The notes beneath the pieces are model-generated. The model was given only the letters and a program-made list of their open reading frames with translations, ran no database searches and had not been told where the DNA came from. Shown piece by piece: positions 23,223 to 33,525 of a stretch of DNA of 64,000 nt (position 1 is the first letter of the stretch; each line of letters opens with the position of its first letter). The position numbers and the translations under genes are program-made. This DNA comes from Acidimicrobiales bacterium (GTDB taxonomy: Bacteria > Actinomycetota > Acidimicrobiia > Acidimicrobiales > Acidimicrobilacustridaceae): the NCBI GenBank assembly GCA_025455885.1, contig JALOLR010000011.1:1-64000 (forward strand), in the 5' to 3' direction.

Positions 23223-23848
23223 ACCCGGTTCCCCACGATCCCGACGTCGCCGATCACCTCGCCGCGGCGCTCGGCGGGGACGACCTGGATGTCCTGCGCC
23301 GCCGGCTCTCCGACGAGGCGGACCGGGCGGGCGTGCTCGACCTCGCGTACCGGGTCGTCGAGAGCCCGGTCGGCGACCTGCTCGTCGTCACGTCCCCGTC
23401 CGGCCTCGTGCGCGTGGCGTTCGACCTCGAGGACCACGACCTCGTGCTCACCCACCTGGCCGAGGCCGTCAGCCCCAGGATCCTCCGGTCGGCCACCCGC
23501 ACCGACGAGGTGGCCCGGGAGCTCGACGAGTACTTCGAGGGAGCGCGTCGCCGCTTCGACGTCGCCGTCGACCTGCGCCTGGCGAGCGGCTTCCGGGCCG
23601 AGGTGCTCACGCACCTCCTCGACGTCCCGTACGGCACGGTCGTCTCCTACGGCGAGCTGGCCCGCACCACGTCGAGCCCCCGGGCGGCGCGGGCCGTCGG
23701 GACGGCCTGTGCCACGAATCCCGTGCCCATCGTGGTCCCGTGCCACCGCGTCGTGCGCTCCGGCGGGGCGCTCGGCAACTACCTCGGCGGCTACCTCGGG
23801 GGACCCGAGGTGAAGGTCGCGCTGCTCGAGCTCGAGGGGGCGCTCTGA
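23219..23848 (+). CDS. ogt: Methylated-DNA--protein-cysteine methyltransferase
   Basis: 209 aa. The C-terminal catalytic domain has YGTVVSYGELARTTSSPRAARAVGTA and the active site IVVPCHRVV, whose Cys accepts the alkyl group from O6-alkylguanine in a suicide reaction. The middle part (about 40-115) is the Ogt N-terminal ribonuclease-like domain. An extra N-terminal stretch of about 38 residues (ADHLAAALGGDDLDVLRRRLSDEADRAG) precedes it and is not part of the usual enzyme. GTG overlaps the sigma stop by 4 bp. Confidence 0.9.
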   Translation: MNPVPHDPDVADHLAAALGGDDLDVLRRRLSDEADRAGVLDLAYRVVESPVGDLLVVTSPSGLVRVAFDLEDHDLVLTHLAEAVSPRILRSATRTDEVARELDEYFEGARRRFDVAVDLRLASGFRAEVLTHLLDVPYGTVVSYGELARTTSSPRAARAVGTACATNPVPIVVPCHRVVRSGGALGNYLGGYLGGPEVKVALLELEGAL

Positions 23849-23870
23849 CCCATCTTCCGGTGGCTGAGCG

Positions 23871-25289
23871 TCAGCCGGCGGCCATCGCCTTCGCCTCGGC
23901 CTCCACGGCGGTGCCGGCGAAGAAGTCGGGGTTCGTGGCGGTGAACAGCCGGACGACGTTCCCGAACATGAAGTCGGCGAACTGCTCGCGGTCGACGAGG
24001 CCGCCCTCGACGAGCTCCCACGCCTCGGGCAGGACGCCCCGGAAGTCCGGCACGTCCCAGTGCCCGATGTCGGAGGCGAACATGGCCCGCAACCGGCTGC
24101 CGCCGGGGTTCACCCGTTCGTCGAAGGCCAGCGCGTTCATCGGGTCGTCGGCCTCGCAGCCGAAGAAGCACCGCTCGGTGAACGTCGCCACGATGTCGGC
24201 GACGGACGTCACCCCGCTGGTCGCCCACTCGTCGAGGGTGGCGTCGTCCTCGTCCGGGTCGGAGAGGAACGTCAGGGTCTCGCCCAGCCGGTCGACGCGC
24301 TCGGTGAACGACGCGTCGCCGTAGCGCCGCACCAGGGCGGCCAGCTCCTCGCGGTCGAGCGCCGCAGGGTCGTAGTGGGCCAGCGCGTCACGGTTGCGCT
24401 TCTCGAAGTGCCCGACGGTGTCGGCGAGCAGGTTGCAGGCCCAGGCCACCCCACCTTCGAGGAAGGCCCATCTCAGCTCCGGGAAGCGGTGCATCGCGCC
24501 CCCGAAGAACAACGATCGACAGACGGCCTCGCCGCCGGCGGCGAAGTTGCCGATGTGGTTGGCGACGTAGTTGGTCGGCGACGTGCGGCTGCCGAAGCCG
24601 ATCCCGGTCGAGTGGAAGGTGGGCGAGACGGCCAGCTCCGAGCAGCGCCGCCACAGCGGGTCGTAGTCGTGGGCGCTGTCGAGCCCGAGGCCGTCGGCCC
24701 ACCGGGCGGAGCGATCCGAGGGCTCCCGGCCCGGTGTGGGCCGCAGCACCAGCCCCCCGAAGAGGAAACCCCGCAGGCCGAGTGCCCCGGTCGCGTACTC
24801 GAGCTCGGCGACCGCCTCGTCGGGGTCGTAGGTCGGGATGACGCCCACCGGTCGCAACCGGTCGCCGTAGGGCCCGTAGGCCTGGGCGTAGAAGCGGTTG
24901 CACGCTCGCGCCACGGCCCGACGCAGCTCGTCGTCGTCGATCGCCATCACCGTCAGACCGACGGTCGGGTAGAGGACGGCGACGTCGATCCCCAAGGTGT
25001 CGAGGCGCTCGTAGAGCAGACCGGGCAGCATGGCCGTCGCCCGGTCGAGGGTGTTCCGGGACGGCAGTGCCCACCAGCCGGTCCGGGCGACCGCGTGGGC
25101 CCGTCGGGTGTCGACGTCGAGCGACCGTCGGACGGCGGCCGAACCGACCAGGGCGTCGAAGCGGTCGGCGACCGAACCTCCGCCTTCGTCGGCCACCAGG
25201 TCCCGCAGGAGCGGCAGGTACTCGATGGTGTGGCCGTCGGCGTCGACCACCGGGTGGTCGAGTTCGGCCCTGATCCGTTCGGCGTCCAT
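23871..25289 (-). CDS. Amidohydrolase-2 family metal-dependent hydrolase
   Basis: 472 aa TIM-barrel protein of the ACMSD/gamma-resorcylate decarboxylase-like family. Key pieces are VVDADGHTIEY near the N-terminus (in place of the HxH metal motif), GLRGFLFGG, SPTFHSTGIG with a candidate metal His, RFPELRWAFLEGGVAW and FASDIGHWDVPDF containing the catalytic Asp. Family members hydrolyse or decarboxylate small aromatic or carboxylated substrates; the substrate here is unknown. The start ATG has GGGAGGC upstream and TAGCGT about 30 nt upstream. It is convergent with ogt. Confidence 0.82.
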   Translation of the reverse strand: MDAERIRAELDHPVVDADGHTIEYLPLLRDLVADEGGGSVADRFDALVGSAAVRRSLDVDTRRAHAVARTGWWALPSRNTLDRATAMLPGLLYERLDTLGIDVAVLYPTVGLTVMAIDDDELRRAVARACNRFYAQAYGPYGDRLRPVGVIPTYDPDEAVAELEYATGALGLRGFLFGGLVLRPTPGREPSDRSARWADGLGLDSAHDYDPLWRRCSELAVSPTFHSTGIGFGSRTSPTNYVANHIGNFAAGGEAVCRSLFFGGAMHRFPELRWAFLEGGVAWACNLLADTVGHFEKRNRDALAHYDPAALDREELAALVRRYGDASFTERVDRLGETLTFLSDPDEDDATLDEWATSGVTSVADIVATFTERCFFGCEADDPMNALAFDERVNPGGSRLRAMFASDIGHWDVPDFRGVLPEAWELVEGGLVDREQFADFMFGNVVRLFTATNPDFFAGTAVEAEAKAMAAG

Positions 25290-25394
25290 GTGCCTCCCGT
25301 CGCCTGGTCGCCTCCGACGCTACCGCCCGCCACCTTCGCGGTTCCCGGGCGGGTGCGCCCGGGCGGGGGCGGAGCGACCGGTAACGTCCCGGGC

Positions 25395-26048
25395 ATGGAA
25401 GGCCCCGGACTCGCCGAATCGCTCACGCCGCGGAGCACGGGCCAGTGGATCCTCGCCGTCGTCGCCCTCGTGTTCCTGGCCGGAGCGGTCGGCTATGCGA
25501 TCCGGGCCTTCGCCGAACCCAGTCCCAACGAGCTCTCCACCGTCGACGAGGGCTTCCTGATCGACATGGTCGACCACCACGACCAGGCGGTGGAGATGTC
25601 GATCATCGCCACCGACCGTGCGTCGGACCCGCAGGTCCGCCGTCTGGCCCAGGAGGTGATCATCTCGCAGCGCTGGGAGCTCGGGGTCATGGAGTCGGTG
25701 CTGGGCCGGGGAGGCCTGACCAGGCGCACGGATCCCGAGCAGCTGGCGATGGGATGGATGGGGATGGCGCCGATGCCGGCCGCGGAGATGCCCGGCCTGG
25801 CCACCGAGGAGCAGCTCGAGGAGCTGCGCGGCGCTTCCCCCGAGCAGGTGAACGACCTGTTCCTCGAGTTGATGATCGCCCACCACGAGGCCGGGGTGGA
25901 GATGGCCGAGTTCGCGGCGGCCGACGGCTCCAACGCCTACGTGCGCCAGTTCGCCTCCGACGTCGGGTTCAACCAGCGCGACGAGATCGACGAGTACCGA
26001 CGGGTACAGGCCCGGCTGGCGGCCGCCGCCCAGGCTCCCGCCGCCTGA
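25395..26048 (+). CDS. DUF305 (ferritin-like) membrane-anchored protein
   Basis: 217 aa with one N-terminal transmembrane helix (WILAVVALVFLAGAVGYAI, about 16-35) and two copies of the DUF305 His-His signature (DMVDHHDQAVEMS and LMIAHHEAGVEMA). The family is a four-helix bundle found on the outside of the membrane and often linked with copper or metal handling; that role is not shown here. TAACGT lies 7 nt before ATG 25395, a leaderless arrangement. It ends 6 bp from the convergent glnE stop. Confidence 0.88.
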   Translation: MEGPGLAESLTPRSTGQWILAVVALVFLAGAVGYAIRAFAEPSPNELSTVDEGFLIDMVDHHDQAVEMSIIATDRASDPQVRRLAQEVIISQRWELGVMESVLGRGGLTRRTDPEQLAMGWMGMAPMPAAEMPGLATEEQLEELRGASPEQVNDLFLELMIAHHEAGVEMAEFAAADGSNAYVRQFASDVGFNQRDEIDEYRRVQARLAAAAQAPAA

Positions 26049-26054
26049 CGCCGG

Positions 26055-28787
26055 TCAGGACCGTTGGTCGGGGAGCTCGTAGAAGACCCGTTCCACGACC
26101 TTGCGGGCCCGGCGGGTGACCCGTCGGTACCGGTCCCGTAGCCGCCCGGGAGTGGTGTCGAGGGAGCGGGCCAGCCACAGCAGCTCCTCTGATCCCGACG
26201 GGAGGGAGTCGCCGGGACCGGAGTTGACGAGGAACCAGCGGTTGCGGACCTGCTCGCAGAACTCGTAGGCCTCCGCGAGGGTCGAGGCATCGTCCTCGGA
26301 GAGGACGGCGGCCGCCTCGAGGGCTCGCAGCGCGGCCAGGGTCCCGGGGGCGGCCACGCCGTGGCGGAGCTGGAGGAGCTGCGCGGTGAACTCGATGTCG
26401 GAGAGCGAGCCCCGCCCGAGCTTCAGGTGGAACTCGGGGTCCTCCCCCGGGGGGATCCGTTCCGCCTCGATCCTCGCCTTCATGCGGCGGATCTCCCGGG
26501 TCTCCTCCGGCGAGAGGCCGTCGCGCCAGACGTACGGGGCGATGCGGGTCAGCAGCTCGTCGCCGAGCGGGACGTCGCCGGCCACGACCCGCGCCCTGCT
26601 CATGGCCTGGCGCTCCCAGGTGAGCGCGCTCTCCCGCCAGTACGCGTCGAACGCCGCCAGGCTCCGTGAGAGGGGCCCGCTGCGACCCTCCGGCCGGAGG
26701 TCGGCGTCGATGGCGTAGATCCGCGCCGCGGGCGTGGACCCGCCGATGAAGCGCACGAGACCCGAGGCGAGGCGACGCGCCTCGTCGGCGCCCGCCGCAC
26801 CCTCGCCGTCGTGCACGAAGATCACATCGAGGTCGCTGGCGTAGGCCAGCTCCGCCCCGCCGAAGCGACCGAGGCCCAGGACGGCGAACCCGATCGTCGG
26901 CTCGAGCGCGGTGAGCGCGCTCTCGAGCGTCGCCTCCGCGAGCAGGGTCAGATCGGCGCCGACGCGGCGGACGTCGGCGTAGCCGAGCAGGTCGCGGGCG
27001 GCCACGCCGAACATGTGCCGCTGGTTCCAGCGTTGGAGGGTCTCCTGGCGGTCGTCGCGCTGCTCCCGCCACTGCACGGCCTTGTCGGCGGACGTCAGGA
27101 GCGCCTCACGGGGTCGCGTGAGGAGACGGTCGGGCTGGTCGAGGCGCGAGACGAGGTCCGGGTTGCGTTGGAGGATGTCGCCGAGCAGCCGACTCGTGCC
27201 CGCGAGCGTGCAGAGGTTGCGAGCGGTGGCCGGGGAGTCGCGGAACGACTCGGCGAGGGTTCGGCTGCGGCGGTCGTTGTCGAGGAGGTTGCGGACCAAC
27301 AACAGGCCGAGGTCGGGGTCGGGCGCCTGTGACAGCCAGTCGAGGAGGAGCGGCAGCAGCTGCTGCATGAGGCGGCTCGACCGGTTGAGCCCCCGGGTGA
27401 GCTCGCGGACCGCGGCCTGCGTGCGCTTGGCATCGATGAACCCGAACGCCGTGAGCCGCGCCACGGCCGCCTCGGGCGACAACGCGGCGTCGCCGGGCGC
27501 CGCCTCGGCGAAGACCTCGAGGAGCGGGCGGAAGTAGACCCGCTCGTGGATGGCCCTGACGCCGAGTTTCGTGCGCCGCAGCGAGCGGGCGAGCTGCTCA
27601 CCGGCGCCGGCGTCGGGTCGGTCGCGCAGACCCATCACCCGGGCCAGGCGGTCGAGTGCCACCGGATCATCGGGAACCGAGTGCACCTGTTGTTCGTCGA
27701 CCAACTGCACACGGTGCTCGACGGTGCGCAGCAGGCGGTAGGCCTCGGCCATCTCGTCGGCGTCGTCGGCATCGACGTAGCCCGCGCCCTTGAGCTCGGC
27801 GAGCATCGGGAGGGTGGAGGCGCCCCGCAGCTCGGGATCGAGGTGGCCGTGCACGAGCTGGAGGAGCTGCACCGTGAACTCGATGTCGCGGATGCCGCCG
27901 GGGCCCCGCTTGAGCTCACGGCCGGCGATGCCCTTGCGCACCACCTCGGACTCGGTGCGCTGCTTCATGGCCCGGACGGACCGGAGCGTGTCGGCGTCGA
28001 CGGGGCGCGACCACAGCCAGCGCTGCGCGGCGTCGAGCCATCGTCGCCCCAGGCCGTCGTCGCCGGCGACGGGACGGGCCTTCAGGAGGGCCTGGAACTC
28101 CCAGGGCTCGGCCCAGCGGTCCCAGTAGGCCTCGTAGGAGTCGATGCTGCGCACCAGCGGGCCGTCGCGGCCCTCGGGGCGGAGGTTGGCGTCGACCCGG
28201 AAGCAGCGCCCCGCGATCTCCATGACCGCCCGGGCCCGCCGCTCGAGGCGGTCGCGCGGGCCCTCGCCGGCGAACACCACGTCGATGTCGCTCGAATAGT
28301 TGAGCTCGGCACCTCCCAGCTTGCCCATGCCCACGACGGCGAGGCGGACGCCCTCCGGGCCTTCCTTGTCGTTCGCCTCGGCGAGGGCGCAGGCCGACGC
28401 CAGGCACTGGGCGCCGAGCTCGGCCAGGCGCAGGCCGACCGTCTCCAGTGGATCCGTGCCGACGAGGTCGCGGGCCGCGATGCGGAGGAACTCGGTGTTG
28501 CGCCATCGCACCAGGGAGGCCACGTCGCGATCGTCGACCGGGTGGCGGTCGTCGAGCTTGGCCAGGGTGGCCAGCGCCGTGTGGGGATCGGCCTCGATCA
28601 CCCGGGTGAGCGACCGACTGGCCGCCAGCACGGCCACGAGAGCCTCGGCGGCGTGGTCGTCGAGGGCGTCGAGGGAATCGGCGATCGAGGTGTCGTCTCG
28701 GAGGTTGGTGAGGGCGATGTCCACCGGCGCCGGGGCGGCGCTCCGTTCCACGAGGTCCTCGAGCTGGGAGGGCAGCGGCCGACTCAC
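26055..28787 (-). CDS. glnE: Glutamine synthetase adenylyltransferase / adenylyl-removing enzyme
   Basis: 910 aa. Two nucleotidyltransferase halves are clear: GGAELNYSSDIDVVF in the N-terminal (deadenylylating) half and GGAELAYASDLDVIFVHDGEG in the C-terminal (adenylylating) half, each followed by an RDIEFTVQLLQL or SDIEFTAQLLQL helix. GlnE modifies a Tyr of GlnA according to nitrogen status, and GlnA with that Tyr (403) is encoded in this window. GTG 28787 is favoured because TAGCCT lies 8 nt upstream; an in-frame extension to 28940 would overlap nadE, which is divergent. Confidence 0.93.
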   Translation of the reverse strand: MSRPLPSQLEDLVERSAAPAPVDIALTNLRDDTSIADSLDALDDHAAEALVAVLAASRSLTRVIEADPHTALATLAKLDDRHPVDDRDVASLVRWRNTEFLRIAARDLVGTDPLETVGLRLAELGAQCLASACALAEANDKEGPEGVRLAVVGMGKLGGAELNYSSDIDVVFAGEGPRDRLERRARAVMEIAGRCFRVDANLRPEGRDGPLVRSIDSYEAYWDRWAEPWEFQALLKARPVAGDDGLGRRWLDAAQRWLWSRPVDADTLRSVRAMKQRTESEVVRKGIAGRELKRGPGGIRDIEFTVQLLQLVHGHLDPELRGASTLPMLAELKGAGYVDADDADEMAEAYRLLRTVEHRVQLVDEQQVHSVPDDPVALDRLARVMGLRDRPDAGAGEQLARSLRRTKLGVRAIHERVYFRPLLEVFAEAAPGDAALSPEAAVARLTAFGFIDAKRTQAAVRELTRGLNRSSRLMQQLLPLLLDWLSQAPDPDLGLLLVRNLLDNDRRSRTLAESFRDSPATARNLCTLAGTSRLLGDILQRNPDLVSRLDQPDRLLTRPREALLTSADKAVQWREQRDDRQETLQRWNQRHMFGVAARDLLGYADVRRVGADLTLLAEATLESALTALEPTIGFAVLGLGRFGGAELAYASDLDVIFVHDGEGAAGADEARRLASGLVRFIGGSTPAARIYAIDADLRPEGRSGPLSRSLAAFDAYWRESALTWERQAMSRARVVAGDVPLGDELLTRIAPYVWRDGLSPEETREIRRMKARIEAERIPPGEDPEFHLKLGRGSLSDIEFTAQLLQLRHGVAAPGTLAALRALEAAAVLSEDDASTLAEAYEFCEQVRNRWFLVNSGPGDSLPSGSEELLWLARSLDTTPGRLRDRYRRVTRRARKVVERVFYELPDQRS

Positions 28788-28854
28788 GTCGCAGGAGGCT
28801 AGTGGTGCGCCCGGTCGGGTGTTCAGGGACCGGATCCGCCCGTAGTGTCGATCC

Positions 28855-30591
28855 ATGGCCTCCGTTCGCGTCGGGCTCGCCCAGATCAACCCGGTCGTCG
28901 GCGACCTCGGGGGGAACCTCGAGCGGATCCTCGCGGCCATGGCGGAGGCCGAGCGATCGGGGTGCGAGGTTCTCGCCCTCGCGGAGCTCGCCGTGACCGG
29001 CTACCCACCGGAGGACCTCCTGCTCCGCAGGAGCTTCGTGGCCCACAACCTCGAGATCCTCGACGCGGTGGTGGCTGCGTCGGGGTCCTGCGTCACCGTG
29101 GTCGGGTTCGTCGACGTCGACCGGGGGGGTCGTACCGGCCCGGTGCCCGAGGGGACCGAGGAGCTGCCGGCGAGGTACAACGCCGCCGCCGTCTGCACCG
29201 AGGGCCGGCTCGCCGGCGTCTACCGGAAGCGTCGCCTCCCCAACTACTCGGTCTTCGACGAGCAGCGGTACTTCGTGCCGGGTTCGGACCCCCTCGTCCT
29301 CCACGACATCGGTGGTCGCACGGTGGGTGTGTCGATCTGCGAGGACGCGTGGGTTGCCGACGGGCCGGTGGCCGAGCTCGGACGCGGCGGCGCCGACCTG
29401 GTGGTCAACATCAACGCCTCGCCGTTCCACCTCGGCAAGCGGGTGGCGCGCGAGCAGACCCTCGCAGCCCGAGCGGTGGAGGCGGGGGTCCCCATCGTCT
29501 ACGTCAACCAGGTGGGCGGGCAGGACGAGCTCGTCTTCGACGGTGACTCGATGGTGGTGGGCCCCGATGGGTCGGTGGTCGCCCGGGCCCCGCAGTTCCG
29601 CGAGGCCCTGCTCGTCGTCGACGTCGATCTCGGGACCGCGGCCCGAGATCGACGACTCCCGGTCGTCGACGCCCGACCCGCCCGTCGCGCCCCTTCCGAT
29701 CCCGTCCACGCACCCCGGCCTGGGGTGGTGGCCCCGCCGCTCTCCCCCGACGCCGAGCTCTGGGAGGCCCTGGTGCTCGGCACCCGCGACTTCGTGGTCA
29801 AGAACGGCTTCTCCGACGTGGTCATCGGGCTGTCCGGCGGGATCGACTCCGCCCTGGTCGCCACGATCGCCGTCGACGCGCTCGGGGCGGATCGGGTGCA
29901 CGGCGTCCTCATGCCGAGCCGGTACTCGAGCGAGCACTCCGTCGCCGATGCAGTCGCGCTCGCGGAGCACCTCGGCATCGAGCACCGGGTGGTGCCCATC
30001 GAGCCGGCGCACGTGGCGTTGATGGGCATGCTCGAGCCCTCGTTCGTCGATCATCCCCTCGGTCTCACCGAGGAGAACCTCCAGAGCAGGGTGCGGGCCG
30101 TCGTCCTCATGGGCTTCTCCAACGCTTTCGGCTGGTTGTTGTTGAACACCGGCAACAAGAGCGAGGCCGCGGTCGGCTACTCCACCCTCTACGGCGACTC
30201 CGCCGGTGGCTTCGCGGTCATCAAGGACGTCGGCAAGCTCGCGGTGTATCGGCTCTGCCGGTACCGGAATGCCGCCGCCGGTCGGGACCTGATCCCGGCG
30301 AGCACCATCGAGAAGCCCCCGTCGGCCGAGCTCCGGCCCGACCAGCGCGACGACCAGAGCCTCCCTGCCTACGAGGTGCTCGACCCGATCCTCGCGGCCT
30401 ACGTCGAACAGGACCGGAGCCCCGACGAGATCATCGCCGCGGGTGGCGACCCGGCCCTCGTCGATCAGGTCGTCCGCCTCGTCGACCGGGCGGAGTTCAA
30501 GCGGCGCCAGTCGCCGCCCGGGCCCCGGGTCACCACCAAGGGCTTCGGCAAGGACCGCCGGCTCCCCATCACCAACCGTTACGAAGGCTGA
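28855..30591 (+). CDS. nadE: Glutamine-dependent NAD+ synthetase
   Basis: 578 aa two-domain enzyme for the last step of NAD synthesis. The N-terminal nitrilase-type glutaminase has the Glu44-Lys125-Cys162 triad (ALAELAVTGY, YRKRRLPNY, VSICEDAW). The C-terminal ATP-pyrophosphatase synthetase has SGGIDSA, NTGNKSEAAVGYSTLYGDSAGGF and the ending RRQSPPGPRVTTKGFGKDRRLPI. TAGTGT lies 6 nt before the ATG, a leaderless start, divergent from glnE. Confidence 0.96.
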   Translation: MASVRVGLAQINPVVGDLGGNLERILAAMAEAERSGCEVLALAELAVTGYPPEDLLLRRSFVAHNLEILDAVVAASGSCVTVVGFVDVDRGGRTGPVPEGTEELPARYNAAAVCTEGRLAGVYRKRRLPNYSVFDEQRYFVPGSDPLVLHDIGGRTVGVSICEDAWVADGPVAELGRGGADLVVNINASPFHLGKRVAREQTLAARAVEAGVPIVYVNQVGGQDELVFDGDSMVVGPDGSVVARAPQFREALLVVDVDLGTAARDRRLPVVDARPARRAPSDPVHAPRPGVVAPPLSPDAELWEALVLGTRDFVVKNGFSDVVIGLSGGIDSALVATIAVDALGADRVHGVLMPSRYSSEHSVADAVALAEHLGIEHRVVPIEPAHVALMGMLEPSFVDHPLGLTEENLQSRVRAVVLMGFSNAFGWLLLNTGNKSEAAVGYSTLYGDSAGGFAVIKDVGKLAVYRLCRYRNAAAGRDLIPASTIEKPPSAELRPDQRDDQSLPAYEVLDPILAAYVEQDRSPDEIIAAGGDPALVDQVVRLVDRAEFKRRQSPPGPRVTTKGFGKDRRLPITNRYEG

Positions 30592-30618
30592 GCAGCCGAC
30601 GCCGCTAGCGTCGGCGTC

Positions 30619-31245
30619 ATGGAGCCCCCGCCGTCCCCCGTCCCCGGCCCGTCCTGGGCGGCTGCGGCGCCCGAGGGGGCGACGAGTGCGACGGCGACCG
30701 TCGAACGACTCGGGCGTTACTGCTGGGCGGAGCAGGAGCTCTTCGCGTTGCTCGGCGGGTGGGCGCCCGAGATCCCCGAGCACGACGTCGCGGCGCTGGT
30801 GGCCGAGCAGGCCGAGCACGCCGCCTGGCGGGCCGAGCGCTGGTTCGAGCTCCTGCCCGGTGCACCGGGCACCGGGCTCGTCGTCGCCCCCGAGGGGCTG
30901 GACGATCTGGGTGACCGGGCCCGGCAGGCGGCCGACGGGCCGACGCGCACCGTCGAGAAGCTGGCGGTGGCGTACCGCCTGCTCGCCCCCCGCCTGGTGG
31001 CCGCGTACGTCGCCCACCTGGGCTGGGCGACTCCCCACCGGGAGGCGGCCGCGCGCCGGCTGCTCGGCATCGCCGTCGCCGATCTCACCGGTGACCTCGT
31101 CGAGGGTGAGCGGTTGCTCCAGGCGCTGGCCACCGGGCCCGACGCGGTGTCGCGAGTGGCCGCGGCGGTGGGCCCGCTCGAGCGCGCCGTGGTCGTCGCG
31201 GGCGGGATCGTCGGTGACGGGAGCCTCGGGGTCCGGCCGAGCTGA
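30619..31245 (+). CDS. Conserved helical protein of unknown function
   Basis: 208 aa, mostly alpha-helical. It has Glu/His-rich patterns (YCWAEQELFALLGGW, EQAEHAAWRAERWFELL) suggestive of a ferritin-like or four-helix bundle. There is a proline-rich N-terminus of about 20 residues and no signal peptide. TAGCGT lies 7 nt before ATG 30619. It follows nadE by 27 bp but has its own promoter-like box. I do not recognise the family and assign no function. Confidence 0.65.
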   Translation: MEPPPSPVPGPSWAAAAPEGATSATATVERLGRYCWAEQELFALLGGWAPEIPEHDVAALVAEQAEHAAWRAERWFELLPGAPGTGLVVAPEGLDDLGDRARQAADGPTRTVEKLAVAYRLLAPRLVAAYVAHLGWATPHREAAARRLLGIAVADLTGDLVEGERLLQALATGPDAVSRVAAAVGPLERAVVVAGGIVGDGSLGVRPS

Positions 31246-31292
31246 CCGCTGAGGGTGGTCCGGCGGCGATGCAGCGCAGTCGGCGGTCGCGA

Positions 31293-31310
31293 ACCCCCAG
31301 GGTGGGGGGT
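31293..31310 (+). terminator. Hairpin after the helical protein gene
   Basis: ACCCCC-agggtg-GGGGGT stem (6 bp) followed by CTT, 48 bp after the stop. It is short but GC-rich and in the right place; it could also act in the leader of the sigma gene. Confidence 0.45.
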
Positions 31311-31420
31311 CTTGACCGGGCCGGTATTGTGGGGGCGCCCACGCAGTTGTCGGACCCTGTGGCCGTGCCCACGGTGGTCGTCGGCACCGCTTCGACTTTT
31401 GCGAATCACCGAGGTGTGCA

Positions 31421-32356
<936 letters not shown>

Positions 32357-32381
32357 GGGACGCCCGAACCACGCTGCGACG

Positions 32382-32903
32382 ATGACCGATCCGTCGGCCG
32401 AGGTCGTGCACGACGACGTCGGGCCCCGCCGCATCGGGGGCTGCCTGGCCTCGATCCTCGTCGTGGGGGCCCTGGCGGTCTTCACGGTGCTCGTCGTCGT
32501 GAGCCTGACCCTCGCCGGCGTCATCGGCGGGGAGGGGTCGGCTTCCGAGCAGGCCGAACGGCTCGCCGAGATCGAGGCCGAGTACGGCATCGCCACCTCC
32601 AGCCAGGACCTCGATCATCCGCCCCAGCGCGACCTGCGCCTCGGCCGGTGCGAGCGCGACGCCGCCGGTCGGATCGTCTCGATGGGCAGCGTCACGAACT
32701 ACACCAGTGAGCCGGTGAACTACGTGATCTCGGCGACGTTCCTCGCCGGCTCCGGGACCGATGTCGGGGAGGAGCTCGCCGCCACCACCGTGCGGGTCGA
32801 CGACGTCGCCGCGGAGCGCACCGTCGACTGGACGGCGGAGTCCGGGGTCGTGGCCCCCGGTGACTTCACCTGCCGGGTCGTGCGCATCGAGCGCACACCC
32901 TGA
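32382..32903 (+). CDS. Membrane-anchored FxLYD-like domain protein
   Basis: 173 aa. One transmembrane helix (about 22-48), a charged linker, then a C-terminal beta-sandwich resembling FxLYD domains (GRIVSMGSVTNYTSEPVNYVISATF...GDFTCRVVRIERTP), which usually face outside the membrane. Function unknown. It starts 26 bp after the sigma factor and may be cotranscribed. Confidence 0.6.
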   Translation: MTDPSAEVVHDDVGPRRIGGCLASILVVGALAVFTVLVVVSLTLAGVIGGEGSASEQAERLAEIEAEYGIATSSQDLDHPPQRDLRLGRCERDAAGRIVSMGSVTNYTSEPVNYVISATFLAGSGTDVGEELAATTVRVDDVAAERTVDWTAESGVVAPGDFTCRVVRIERTP

Positions 32904-32926
32904 CCTGGTCCCAGGGACTCGGTCAG
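32900..32926. terminator. Hairpin between convergent FxLYD and MBL-fold genes
   Basis: Outer stem CTGACC / GGTCAG with inner GTCC / GGAC pairing, overlapping the ends of both convergent genes. Plausible bidirectional terminator. Confidence 0.45.
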
Positions 32927-33525
32927 TCCGAGAAGCCGGCCTGCTCGGCCCCGATGGTGGTCGAGTCGCCGTGCCCGGTGTGCACCACCGTCGACGGCGG
33001 CAGCGTGAACAGTCGGCTGCGGATGGACGCCACGATCGTGTCCCGGTCGCTGTAGGAGCGGCCGGTGGCCCCGGGGCCGCCCTGGAAGAGGGTGTCGCCG
33101 CTGAACACCACGCCGCCCTCCCGATCGAGGAAGCAACAGCCCCCGGGGGAGTGGCCGGGGGTGTGGAGGACCTCGAGCTCGACGTCGCCGGCGCGGACCC
33201 GGTCCCCGTCGTGCAGCAGCGCGTCGGGCGGTCGATCCGGGTTGACGACCTCCCAGAGCATCAGGTCGTCGGCGTGGATCGAGATCGGCGCCCCGAGCTC
33301 GTCGGCCAGCTCCGCGGCGACGTTGATGTGGTCGTTGTGACCGTGCGTGGCGAGGATGCCGACGACGCGTCGACCGCCCACCGCGGCGACGACCGGGGCC
33401 GCTTCGTGGGCGGCGTCGATCACGATGACCTCGGCGTCGTCGCCGACCACCCAGATGTTGTTGTCGACGTCGAAGCTCTGACCGTCGAGGGTGAAGGTGC
33501 CGGAGGTGACGACGCGGTCGATCAT
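32923..33525 (-). CDS. MBL-fold hydrolase paired with MscR
   Basis: 200 aa metallo-beta-lactamase-fold protein of the glyoxalase II type: THGHNDH (His61, His63, Asp65, His66), [14 protein letters not shown] and a final HTGHG supply a binuclear metal site. Its ATG overlaps the mscR stop by 4 bp, so the two are translated together. The likely job is hydrolysis of the S-formylmycothiol made by MscR, releasing formate and mycothiol; this is inferred from gene pairing, which is also seen in mycobacteria. Confidence 0.85.
   Translation of the reverse strand: MIDRVVTSGTFTLDGQSFDVDNNIWVVGDDAEVIVIDAAHEAAPVVAAVGGRRVVGILATHGHNDHINVAAELADELGAPISIHADDLMLWEVVNPDRPPDALLHDGDRVRAGDVELEVLHTPGHSPGGCCFLDREGGVVFSGDTLFQGGPGATGRSYSDRDTIVASIRSRLFTLPPSTVVHTGHGDSTTIGAEQAGFSD

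Noticed and set aside
23862-23876. Terminator GGCTGA-gcg-TCAGCC after ogt
   Set aside because: Only a 6-bp stem that overlaps the stop codon of the convergent gene; too weak to list.
28787-28940. Longer GlnE start at 28940
   Set aside because: It would overlap nadE by 86 bp, the extra residues are not conserved in type, and a TAGCCT box supports GTG 28787.
31312-31330. TTGACC...TATTGT promoter before the sigma factor gene
   Set aside because: Only 7 nt separate the two hexamers, far from the required 16-18, and no -10 box lies at the right distance from TTGACC.
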